Shown: one piece after another, positions 7,874 through 16,068 of the stretch
Numbering within the stretch: the stretch's first letter is position 1
How the letters are laid out: every line of letters starts with the position of its first letter
Assembly: GCF_003721595.1 (NCBI RefSeq)
Contig: NZ_RJJR01000002.1
Location: forward strand, 372,001 to 436,000
Direction: 5' to 3'
Source of the DNA: Hanamia caeni
GTDB lineage: Bacteria > Bacteroidota > Bacteroidia > Chitinophagales > Chitinophagaceae
DNA: 64,000 nucleotides
The notes under the pieces: generated by a model
The model's input: the letters and a program-made list of their open reading frames with translations, nothing else
Databases searched by the model: none
Told to the model about the DNA's origin: nothing
Translations under genes and position numbers: made by a program

Positions 7874-10795
7874 TCAAACCAGCGCATCGTATAATACTTC
7901 CACAGGATGCAAAGCCTTTACGCCGGTGCCGTCTTTTACCTGGTGGCGACAACTGGTGCCTCCCGAAGCGATGATGACATCAGGCGCTGTGCTCCTTACC
8001 GTTGGAAATAATACCAATTCGCCAATTTGCATAGACAAATCATAATGTTCTTTTTCAAAGCCAAAAGAGCCGGCCATGCCGCAGCAGCCGGAGCGGATTT
8101 CTTCTGCAGAATAGTTTTCCGGCAAAGACACCATTTTTAAAGTAGGCGCAGTGGACGATAAAGATTTTTGATGGCAATGCCCCTGCAATTTGATATGCCG
8201 TTTTTCTGTAGTAAACGAACTTTTTTTGATATTTCCTTTTTCGATTTCCCGGCCGATAAATTCATCAATGATAAAAACATTTTTAGCAAGCGCCCTTGCA
8301 GTGGCCAGGTTGGCTTCATCAGCCAAGTCTATATATTCATCCCGGAAAGTAAGGATGGCACTGGGTTCTATGCCCAACAGCGGTGTTTCTTCATTAATAA
8401 TTTTACTGAATATTTTTATATTCTTATTAGCTATTTTTTTGGCGTGCCTTATCAGGCCTTTTGACATCCATGCTCTGCCGCTTTCCTCATGCTTAGTCAT
8501 TAATACTTCATAACCCAGTTTTTCCAAAAGAAGGATGGCTTTAATACCGATTTCGGTATCGTTGTAATTGGTAAACTCATCACAGAATAAATAGACTTTT
8601 TTATTTTTCGTGTGACCATCACCGTTAGCTTTATTTTTTCTTTTCTCAAACCATTTTCGCAAACTGGTTTTATACAAAGTAGGCATCGAACGTTTTAATG
8701 CAAAGCCAGAAAAGCGTTTTACCATATTACTAACCACGGGAGCAGTCACCATCCAGTTGTACACACCGGGAGCAATAGAACCCATTTTAGCAGACTTGGC
8801 AAAGTTGGCAATAAGCTTGGCACGGAAAGGCACGCCGTTGGCATCGTAATATTGCTGAAGAAATTCAGCCTTTAGTTTCGCTACATCCACGCTTGAAGGA
8901 CATTCAGATTTGCAACCTTTGCAACTAAGGCAAAGGTCCATTACTTCATGAATTTCTTCATGATCAAAACGATTGATTTTGGTTGAATTGGTAAGAAACT
9001 CTCTAAGAATATTTGCTCTTGCCCTCGTGGTATCTTTTTCGTTTTTAGTGGCCATGTATGAAGGGCACATGGTACCGCCGGTAAGATGAGTTTTTCTGCA
9101 TTCGCCGGTGCCGTTGCACTGTTCAGCATGCTGTAAAATATCCTGGTTGTGAAACCGGAATACGGTGTTGAACTTTGGCGTCTTCTGTCCCGGAGTATAG
9201 CGCAGATGCGTATTCATCGGCGGTGTATCTACAATTTTATTCGGATTAAAAATATTATCGGGGTCCCAGGTGTGTTTAATATTTTCAAATAACTTGTAAT
9301 TCTTTTCGCCCACCATCTGTTTGATAAATTCTCCACGCAGTCTTCCATCGCCATGTTCGCCGCTTAGGGAGCCTTTGTATTTTTTTACAAGTGCAGCAAT
9401 TTCCTGTGCGATTGCGCGGAACAAACGGTTGCCCTCTTCCGTTTTTAAATTGATGATGGGCCGCAGGTGAATCTCGCCCGAACCAGCATGCGCATAATGA
9501 ACAGAATATAAACCGTACTTTTTCAGGATAACGTTAAATTCTTCGATATACGCCGGTAAATCAGCGGTGTCCACCGCCGTATCTTCGATTACAGGAACAG
9601 CTTTGTCATCTCCGGGAAGATTGCTAAGCAAGCCCAGGCCTGCCTTTCGTAAAGTCCATATCTTTTTTGTGTCATCTCCAAACAACAACGGAAAGTGGTA
9701 ACCGAATCCCATCTCACGCATTTCGGCTTCGCATTGCTTTGCAATTTCTATTACGCCTTCATGGGTGGGCGCAGAAAATTCTATCACCAAAATTGCTTCC
9801 GGATCGCCTTGTACAAAAAACCGGTTTTTGCTTTGCTCGATGTTTTCCTTAGTACATTCTAAAATGTAATGATCTATCAGTTCACTGGCTCGTGGTTTAT
9901 ATTTCAAGGCGATTAAATTTCCTTTTAGCGCCTCATCAATGGAATTAAAATGTACGCACATTAAGCCTGTTTCCTTTGGTGGAAGAGGCACTACATTTAA
10001 TTTAATGTCCGTGATAAAAGCCAGTGTACCCTCTGAGCCCGCTATCAATTTGCAAAAATTAAAATCTTCTTTTCCCGCGATAAACGGCGCTGAGTTCATC
10101 AAAATATCCAAAGCATATCCCGTGTTTCTTCTTTCAACCGTTTCCTTCGGAAATTCTTTTAATATCTCCTGCTGGTTATCATAACTGCTCAGAATGGTTC
10201 TTATATTTTTGTAGATAGCAGCTTCCAGGGTATTGCCTTCGCATTTCTCGTGAAATTCGTCCAGGCTTACCGTTTTAAAAACAGCCTCGCTGCCATCACT
10301 GAGCAGCGTAGTTACTTCCAGCAGATGCTCCCGTGTGCTTCTATATACAATTGAATTAGAGCCGCAGGAATTATTACCCACCATTCCGCCCATCATAGCC
10401 CGGTTGGCGGTAGAAGTTTCAGGGCCGAAATACAAGCCGTAGGGTTTTAAAAACATATTCAGCTCATCGCGGATAACACCGGGCTGCACACGGACCCAAC
10501 GTTCCTGTTCATTAAGCTCAATAATTTTGGTAAAATATTTTGACACATCCACAACGATGCCTTTGCCCACTACCTGGCCCGCAAGCGAGGTGCCGGCGGC
10601 TCTTGGTATGATAGAAGCATGATGTTTTTTTGCGAATAATATTATCTTTTTTAAATCATCAACTGATCTGGGGATTGCGACAGCCAAAGGCTTTTCCTGG
10701 TAAGCTGAAGCGTCGGTAGCATATAGTTGGCGTATGGTATCATCGGTAAATAATTCACCCTCTAACTGGCGGGATAAATCTTTCAACTTCTCCAT
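7874..10795 (-). CDS. Fused FAD-binding/Fe-S oxidoreductase (GlcD-GlcF / D-lactate dehydrogenase type)
   Basis: 973 residues. The N-terminal half is a PCMH-type FAD domain (RAAGTSLAGQVVGKG, about 65-79) with the FAD-oxidase C-terminal cap (SGEHGDGRLRGEF). The C-terminal half carries a ferredoxin-like pair of clusters, a C-x5-C-x10-CP group near residue 559 and CLSCKGCKSECP near 622, then a cysteine-rich domain with CHQKS and SGCCGMAGSFGFE near 900. Such fusions oxidise 2-hydroxyacids (D-lactate, glycolate, 2-hydroxyglutarate) and pass electrons to quinone at the membrane. The substrate here is unknown. It is convergent with the adaptor gene and shows no clear operon partner. Confidence 0.9.
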   Translation of the reverse strand: MEKLKDLSRQLEGELFTDDTIRQLYATDASAYQEKPLAVAIPRSVDDLKKIILFAKKHHASIIPRAAGTSLAGQVVGKGIVVDVSKYFTKIIELNEQERWVRVQPGVIRDELNMFLKPYGLYFGPETSTANRAMMGGMVGNNSCGSNSIVYRSTREHLLEVTTLLSDGSEAVFKTVSLDEFHEKCEGNTLEAAIYKNIRTILSSYDNQQEILKEFPKETVERRNTGYALDILMNSAPFIAGKEDFNFCKLIAGSEGTLAFITDIKLNVVPLPPKETGLMCVHFNSIDEALKGNLIALKYKPRASELIDHYILECTKENIEQSKNRFFVQGDPEAILVIEFSAPTHEGVIEIAKQCEAEMREMGFGYHFPLLFGDDTKKIWTLRKAGLGLLSNLPGDDKAVPVIEDTAVDTADLPAYIEEFNVILKKYGLYSVHYAHAGSGEIHLRPIINLKTEEGNRLFRAIAQEIAALVKKYKGSLSGEHGDGRLRGEFIKQMVGEKNYKLFENIKHTWDPDNIFNPNKIVDTPPMNTHLRYTPGQKTPKFNTVFRFHNQDILQHAEQCNGTGECRKTHLTGGTMCPSYMATKNEKDTTRARANILREFLTNSTKINRFDHEEIHEVMDLCLSCKGCKSECPSSVDVAKLKAEFLQQYYDANGVPFRAKLIANFAKSAKMGSIAPGVYNWMVTAPVVSNMVKRFSGFALKRSMPTLYKTSLRKWFEKRKNKANGDGHTKNKKVYLFCDEFTNYNDTEIGIKAILLLEKLGYEVLMTKHEESGRAWMSKGLIRHAKKIANKNIKIFSKIINEETPLLGIEPSAILTFRDEYIDLADEANLATARALAKNVFIIDEFIGREIEKGNIKKSSFTTEKRHIKLQGHCHQKSLSSTAPTLKMVSLPENYSAEEIRSGCCGMAGSFGFEKEHYDLSMQIGELVLFPTVRSTAPDVIIASGGTSCRHQVKDGTGVKALHPVEVLYDALV

Positions 10796-10904
10796 TTTAA
10801 AATTTCTTTTTTAAAAAACGGTAAAGCTAAAAAGTTTTAAACAGCAAAACATACATATTTATTTTTTTACTTTCTCTGACAGGCATTCTTAATAAAAAAA
10901 ATGC

Positions 10905-11540
10905 TTACTTCCATTGCAAGGTGTTGATAAGGTGTTTCATATCCTGCTGCAGAAAGGCGTTCACAGGCCTCAGCGAATCTTCATTAGGGGTGGCATCAAA
11001 ATATAAGGCACCTCTTAAAAAATGCTTTACGCTATCAGTAAGAAAAAATTGTTTGGCGGTGGCTACATTACCTGAAACCTTAAAAAAAACACCCGAAATA
11101 TTATTGGGCGTATGCATCAGGCTGTCTTCAATGGAATAAGCTTTTACATCATTTTTATAAGTAAGATTAAATGCGTCGTTCACCATTTTGTCAAAACTGT
11201 TAATACCTACAGAATCGCGGTAAGTGCCGTCTCTGTTTTTAATTTTATAAACCGAAGTACCTCCTATTTGTTTGTAGCTGATAAAGATAGTGCCGTTGAA
11301 AGTAGGAAACTCAATATTAATCCAATAGGGATTTTTGGAGCCTTCCTCAAAATAGCTGGAATCTTTTGCAATTTTCGCATATACCGGATATTCAAATGTA
11401 TAAGGATAGCCAGGCTGATTGAATGATGTATATTTTTTTTCAGGAAAATCAATTTTAAAATATCCCGTCTTCTTCGAGGTATAATTTGAATTGCAACTGA
11501 GAATAAGCAAAGCAAACGGGAAATAAATGATTCGCCGCAT
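10905..11540 (-). CDS. gldD: Gliding motility lipoprotein GldD
   Basis: 211 residues with a lipoprotein signal (LLILSC, lipidated Cys at 16). The opening of the mature protein, GYFKIDFPEKKY followed by PYTFEYPVYAKI, is the hallmark of GldD. Known role: GldD is required for gliding motility in Flavobacterium johnsoniae; its exact biochemical role is not established. It is last in the mutY-ssb-gldE-gldD cluster, 30 bp after gldE, the same order found in gliding Bacteroidota, which strongly supports the assignment. Confidence 0.9.
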   Translation of the reverse strand: MRRIIYFPFALLILSCNSNYTSKKTGYFKIDFPEKKYTSFNQPGYPYTFEYPVYAKIAKDSSYFEEGSKNPYWINIEFPTFNGTIFISYKQIGGTSVYKIKNRDGTYRDSVGINSFDKMVNDAFNLTYKNDVKAYSIEDSLMHTPNNISGVFFKVSGNVATAKQFFLTDSVKHFLRGALYFDATPNEDSLRPVNAFLQQDMKHLINTLQWK

Positions 11541-11570
11541 CGTCCGGGTTTTTATTCAGTTAAATAGGAT

Positions 11571-12878
11571 TTACTTTCCTTGTTTTTGTTTTAATGTAAG
11601 CTTCACTTTCGCAATGCGGTTTTTATTAATCTCAAGCACTGTAAAAATATAATTATTGGTTTCAAACTGTTGGTTTATAGTAGGAAATTCCCCGGCTATT
11701 TCCAAAATCAAACCCGCTAAGGAATCACTTTCTCCCCGCAAAAGGTCAAAGGTATGGGTTGGAATTTTTAATACCCTGCAAAGATCATTTATCATTGTTT
11801 TGCCTTCAAATATATAGTTATAATCATCAATTTTTTTATTGCCGCTTTGCTCATCATCAAATTCATCTTGTATATCGCCAATAATTTCTTCCATGATATC
11901 TTCCAGCGTAATAATGCCCGATGTGCCCCCAAACTCATCAACTACGACAGCCATATGAATTCGTTTGTTCCTAAAATCCTGTAATAAGTCTTCAATCAGC
12001 TTTTGTTCGTGCACATAAAATACCGGCCGCATCAATGGATGCCAGTCAATTTCCTTATCATTAAGATGCGACAATAAATCTTTTGTATGAAGAATTCCAA
12101 CAATTTCATCAAGATTGCTTTTGTAAACGGGCAGCCGGGAATAGGAATAATCTTTTACTTTTTCCAAAACAGTAGTAAACGGCACAGAAGCGTCAATGCC
12201 TGTCACATCGAGGCGCGGCCGCATGGTTTGCTTAACGGTGGTATTGCTGAATTTCCGGATACCCTTTAAAATCTGTTTTTCTTCGCTGGAGGCTTTATTG
12301 TCGGGCAATAAATCAATGGCATCATCCAGTTGCGAATCATCTTTTATCTCATTGCCTGATTTGAATGCACGTTCGATAGAAGAATCCAGGCCTACAAGCT
12401 GCAAACTAATTCCTGACAGCATGCTGTTAAAGACATCAACCACCATCGAAGCCGTTGAAGCGAACCAAATCTTATGATGGGCCGCCCACACTTTGGGAAG
12501 AACTTCGCAAAATAAAATTAACACCAGTGAGATGATAATAATCTTTAAAAGAAAACTAATGACAAAATGCAGATCAAGGGTTGTAATCCATTGGTCAAGC
12601 AGAAGGTTAGAAATTAAAATAATTCCAATATTTACAAAAGTGTTGGCGATAAGCAGCGATGCCATCAGGCTTTTCGGATTTTCCAGTAATGTTACAATTC
12701 TTTTATAGGAAGGTTGCTGGCGGGTTTTAAGCATATTTATATCCTTCAATGTGAGCGAAAAATAAGCCATTTGCGAACCTGAAAATAAAAATGACAGGAT
12801 GAAAAGCACCAGCAAGATGAAAAACAGGATGGTAGTTACCGAAGTGTTGATAATGGCTAATATTGTGAGCAATTGCAA
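11571..12878 (-). CDS. gldE: GldE, CNNM/CBS-domain membrane protein
   Basis: 435 residues. Four hydrophobic segments in about residues 10-175 form a CNNM (DUF21) domain, followed by a CBS pair at about 210-330 (TMRPRLDVTGID, RLPVYKSNLDEIVGILHTKDLL, VVDEFGGTSGIITLEDIMEEIIGDI) and a CorC/HlyC C-terminal domain. The general family is linked to Mg/Co efflux (CorC/CNNM). The gene-order context, adjoining gldD, identifies it as gldE, whose overexpression can compensate for some gldD defects as I recall. Spacing is 54 bp from ssb and 30 bp to gldD, so probably one transcript. Confidence 0.88.
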   Translation of the reverse strand: MQLLTILAIINTSVTTILFFILLVLFILSFLFSGSQMAYFSLTLKDINMLKTRQQPSYKRIVTLLENPKSLMASLLIANTFVNIGIILISNLLLDQWITTLDLHFVISFLLKIIIISLVLILFCEVLPKVWAAHHKIWFASTASMVVDVFNSMLSGISLQLVGLDSSIERAFKSGNEIKDDSQLDDAIDLLPDNKASSEEKQILKGIRKFSNTTVKQTMRPRLDVTGIDASVPFTTVLEKVKDYSYSRLPVYKSNLDEIVGILHTKDLLSHLNDKEIDWHPLMRPVFYVHEQKLIEDLLQDFRNKRIHMAVVVDEFGGTSGIITLEDIMEEIIGDIQDEFDDEQSGNKKIDDYNYIFEGKTMINDLCRVLKIPTHTFDLLRGESDSLAGLILEIAGEFPTINQQFETNNYIFTVLEINKNRIAKVKLTLKQKQGK

Positions 12879-12932
12879 AACTATTTGATGACCAAATTAA
12901 GGTTTAAAAATAAGAATCATTGAATTCTGCTT

Positions 12933-13337
12933 TCAGATATCTTTTTCAGTAGAATCGTTTAAGCCGCTATCTGAATGTTCTTTCGGGTTATCAGGATTGG
13001 CCTCGCTCCGCTTGTCAAGCAAAATAAGATTATCGGCGATGATTTCTGTTGTAGCCTTTTTATTGTGGTCCCTGTCTTCCCAATACCGGGTTTTCAGGTG
13101 GCCTTCTATATAAACAAGGCTGCTTTTGTGTAAATATTTTTGAGCCAGCTCTGCAAGGCCGCGCCATAAAACAATATTATGCCATTCAGTTTGGGAAATG
13201 GCTTTACCGTTCTTATCCTTATAGGTTTCTGTGGTGGCTAATGGAAATTTGGATACGGGAATGTTTCCTTCAAGGTATTGGATATCCGGGTCTTTGCCCA
13301 GGTTTCCAATTAACATTACTTTATTAAGTCCACGCAT
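12933..13337 (-). CDS. ssb: Single-stranded DNA-binding protein
   Basis: 134 residues with an N-terminal OB fold ([54 protein letters not shown]-like region, here [24 protein letters not shown]). The linker is short and the protein ends NDSTEKDI rather than the acidic tip with a final Pro-Phe that most bacterial SSBs use to recruit repair and replication proteins. It is therefore either a divergent main SSB or a specialised paralogue. It sits between mutY (27 bp upstream) and gldE, the conserved Bacteroidota order. Confidence 0.92.
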   Translation of the reverse strand: [134 protein letters not shown]

Positions 13338-13364
13338 AATGCTGTGTTTTCTCCTTTAAAAAAT

Positions 13365-14429
13365 TCAATTTAAAGATACATTTTTATCTTTTAAATAAGA
13401 GGTGACTAATTTGGGAAAAGGCAATAATTCCAACTGGCTTTTATCTGCGGGGAAATAATCTTTATAAAAAACCGGTTCATTAACTTCTATATGTATAAAC
13501 CGTCCCGTGATAATCTGGTGAGTAAGCCTTTGCGATTTTTCGGCTGAAATAAAATTGATGGTATAATTTCCCGGATTTAAAATCTGACGTATTTGTTCCT
13601 TTACTGCTTTTTCATTTAACAATTCGTCTGTTTCTAACAGGATAAATTCATACAGGTTTTCCCAGATGTCTTTATCCGTTCTTTTATGCACATAAAAAGT
13701 GTTTTTATAGTGAACCAATAAATAATTAAAAAACCTGTTTTTTAAAGTAAGTTTTTTAGTATTGACAGGTAATACGCTCACTTTTTTCTGTTGGAAGGCG
13801 ATGCATTTTTTTTGAAAAGGGCATTCCAAACACAAAGGGGCAGCGGGTTTACAAACAACTGCGCCAAAATCCATTAAAGCCTGGTTATAAATTCCGGGAT
13901 TTTTTTTATCAAGAAGTGATTGGGCAAGTTTGCCATAATATTTCTTGCCTTCGGTTGTATTTACCGGAATTTCAATTCCAAAAAATCTTGACAGAACCCT
14001 GAAAACATTTCCATCCAAAACAGCATAAGGAAGGTTAAAAGCAAAGGATGCAATAGCGGCGGCAGTGTAGCTTCCTATGCCTTTTAAGGCGATTATCTCT
14101 TCATAGTTGCGTGGAAATTCTCCATTTCTTTCGTAATAAATTTGTTTGGCCGATAACATTAAATTTTTGCATCTTGAATAATATCCCAATCCTTCCCATA
14201 ATTTGTAAACCTCCTTTTCATCGGCAGTCGCCAGCGATTTAATGTCGGGGAAAGCCTTTATAAACCGATTATAATAGTCAAGGCCCTGCTGCACCCTGGT
14301 TTGTTGCAAAATAATCTCGCTAATCCACACGCGGAAAGGATTAGACTCGCCTTTCCAGGGCATTTGCCTTGTATTTTCGTATTGATTCCATCTAAGGAGC
14401 GTTTTTGAAAAAAATTTAAGATTTTCCAT
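13365..14429 (-). CDS. mutY: A/G-specific adenine DNA glycosylase MutY
   Basis: 354 residues, normal length. It removes adenine mispaired with 8-oxoguanine. The catalytic Glu is E38 (WISEIILQQT), the helix-hairpin-helix is LKGIGSYTAAAIASFAF (about 115-131), the catalytic Asp is D139 (VLDGNVFRVLSR), and the 4Fe-4S loop is C193-x6-C200-x2-C203-x5-C209. The C-terminal NUDIX-like 8-oxoG recognition domain occupies about 225-345. First gene of the ssb-gldE-gldD cluster and divergent from the HU gene. Confidence 0.96.
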   Translation of the reverse strand: MENLKFFSKTLLRWNQYENTRQMPWKGESNPFRVWISEIILQQTRVQQGLDYYNRFIKAFPDIKSLATADEKEVYKLWEGLGYYSRCKNLMLSAKQIYYERNGEFPRNYEEIIALKGIGSYTAAAIASFAFNLPYAVLDGNVFRVLSRFFGIEIPVNTTEGKKYYGKLAQSLLDKKNPGIYNQALMDFGAVVCKPAAPLCLECPFQKKCIAFQQKKVSVLPVNTKKLTLKNRFFNYLLVHYKNTFYVHKRTDKDIWENLYEFILLETDELLNEKAVKEQIRQILNPGNYTINFISAEKSQRLTHQIITGRFIHIEVNEPVFYKDYFPADKSQLELLPFPKLVTSYLKDKNVSLN

Positions 14430-14542
14430 TAAAGCGAAATAAGTATATTATGCTCCGGTTTGAAAAAAGATTAGCCGGATTTATGAAATAATAAAAAAAA
14501 ACATACACAAAAGATATTATAGCAAGTTATTACAATAAAGAT

Positions 14543-14550
14543 TGGTAAAT
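14543..14550 (+). promoter_or_regulatory. -7 box TAAATTTG upstream of the HU gene
   Basis: Matches TAnnTTTG, about 70 nt before the HU start codon in the mutY/HU divergent intergenic region. No clear -33 TTG was assigned. Confidence 0.4.
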
Positions 14551-14620
14551 TTGTCTAACCTGGTTGAATCGATGTTTAAAAAACACATTTTAATTTTCAT
14601 CTAACTAAAAAGAGTTTAAA

Positions 14621-14908
14621 ATGAGAAAAGCAGATTTAATTAACCGGATATCCGAAAATACGGGAATCGCTAAGGTTGATGTTCTTGTAACGCTTGAAAA
14701 CTTATTCAAGGAAGTGAAGAAATCACTAACTGAAGGTGAAAATATTTATATCAGGGGTTTCGGCAGTTTCATTACCAAAAAAAGAGCTGCTAAAATTGGC
14801 CGTAATATCAAAAAAAATACCGCGGTAGAAATTCCTGAACACTATATTCCCGCCTTCAAACCTTCTAAAGAATTTGTTGATCAAATCAAAGGAAAGAACC
14901 TTTCTTAA
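14621..14908 (+). CDS. HU-family DNA-binding protein
   Basis: 95 residues, the usual HU/IHF size. It has MRKADLINRISENTG at the N-terminus, the GFGSF turn (about residues 47-51), and the arm region with A-x-x-IGRNIKKNTAVEIP ending PAFKPSKEFVDQIKG. It is a nucleoid-associated, dimeric DNA-bending protein. An A-rich leader directly precedes the ATG and there is no Shine-Dalgarno. A TAAATTTG box at 14543-14550 is a plausible -7 element giving a leader of roughly 65 nt. Genes for a TPR protein, bL38 and RNase G follow on the same strand. Confidence 0.95.
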   Translation: MRKADLINRISENTGIAKVDVLVTLENLFKEVKKSLTEGENIYIRGFGSFITKKRAAKIGRNIKKNTAVEIPEHYIPAFKPSKEFVDQIKGKNLS

Positions 14909-14956
14909 AAGCCCTTAATGCATTAACTTTGCACCCTGAAAAATTAAGAATCAATT

Positions 14957-15811
14957 TTGAATAAAAGAATCATCTTAGCAGGGCTTGGGGCTATACTAGT
15001 ATTCGTACTTTTTTTCTTTGGCAAAACAGCAACCACCAAAAAAGAAATGCCGGCCGCGGCAAAGGCCGAAACGCCCCAGTTTAATATAAAAGATTCCCTC
15101 ACTGCCGAAAAGCACAAATTATCACCTGAACGCCTTGTTTTTGTAAACAACATTGAAAATAATATCAGCCGGGGCGATTTAAAACACCAGGAAGTTAATC
15201 AATATACTAACCTGGCTAATTTTTGGAAAGATTCGGTTGGAAGTTTTATCCCCTACGCCTACTATCTTAGCGAGGCTGCCAAATTGGATAATTCAGAAAA
15301 AAAGCTCACCTTTGCAGCCCGGTTAATTTTAGAGAATATGAAACGGGCGGACGATCCGGCCCAAAAAGTGTGGGAAGCTCAAACAGCAGCCGATCTTTTT
15401 GAGAGAGCAATAAAGCTGGATCCTGATAATAATGATCTTAAAGTTGGACTGGGAAGTTGCTACGTGTATGGTGAAGGAATGATTGGAAACGCTGAACAAA
15501 CCATGAAAGGAATTCAGCAATTGCTGGAAGTAGTGAAAAAAGATTCTAATAATATGCAGGCCCAGATGGTTTTGGGAATTGGTGGTGTTATTTCGTCCCA
15601 ATACGACAAAGCCATTGAAAGGTTAAAAAAGGTAGTGGATTTTGACCCACACAATCTTGAAGCCGTTTCCTGGCTTGCCGATGCTTATGCCGCTTCAGGC
15701 GACAAGCAAAATGCAATAAAATGGTATGAGCAAAGTGAACACCTGGTTAATAATCCGGCGTTTACTAAAGAGATCAACGAGCGAATAAGAGCATTGAAGG
15801 AAAATCAATAG
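14957..15811 (+). CDS. TPR-repeat protein, membrane-anchored
   Basis: 284 residues starting at a TTG; no in-frame ATG gives a complete N-terminal anchor. One transmembrane segment lies at about residues 4-21 (IILAGLGAILVFVLFFFG). TPR-like helices fill about 145-280 (DLFERAIKLDPDNNDLKVGLGSC, AIERLKKVVDFDPHNLEAVSWLADAYAASGDKQNAIKWYEQSE). The repeats imply protein-protein contacts on the periplasmic side; a partner is not known. A TAACTTTG box at 14924-14931 lies 25 nt upstream of the start. It sits between HU and bL38/RNase G. Confidence 0.85.
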   Translation: MNKRIILAGLGAILVFVLFFFGKTATTKKEMPAAAKAETPQFNIKDSLTAEKHKLSPERLVFVNNIENNISRGDLKHQEVNQYTNLANFWKDSVGSFIPYAYYLSEAAKLDNSEKKLTFAARLILENMKRADDPAQKVWEAQTAADLFERAIKLDPDNNDLKVGLGSCYVYGEGMIGNAEQTMKGIQQLLEVVKKDSNNMQAQMVLGIGGVISSQYDKAIERLKKVVDFDPHNLEAVSWLADAYAASGDKQNAIKWYEQSEHLVNNPAFTKEINERIRALKENQ

Positions 15812-15888
15812 TTTTTTAGCAAAGTAACAATGGCAAATAGATTAAAACTTATTTGTCTTTTTATAAAAAAAATTAAAATTATTTATTT

Positions 15889-15978
15889 ATGCCATGTGGT
15901 AAAAAGAGAAAACGCCATAAAATCGCAACTCACAAGCGTAAAAAGCGTTTAAGAAAGAATCGACATAAGAAGAGGTAA
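15889..15978 (+). CDS. Small ribosomal protein bL38 (AURKAIP1/COX24-domain)
   Basis: A 29-residue, extremely basic protein (MPCGKKRKRHKIATHKRKKR followed by LRKNRHKKR). It is too short for ordinary ORF callers but is recognisable as the bacterial AURKAIP1/COX24-domain family, related to mitochondrial mS38. As I recall, it was identified as bL38 in the Flavobacterium johnsoniae ribosome structure. The ATG at 15889 and TAA at 15976 are clear. Its position just upstream of RNase G, in the HU-TPR-bL38-rng run, is consistent with Bacteroidota gene order. Confidence in coding is high; the functional label rests on remembered family knowledge. Confidence 0.85.
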   Translation: MPCGKKRKRHKIATHKRKKRLRKNRHKKR

Positions 15979-16068
15979 TTATTTGCACTCTTTTACTTTC
16001 GCCTGCCGGCATATCCGGCTTTATCCTTTTGCTTCTGTTGTTAAAAAACGGAATAAAGAAATTAAAGT

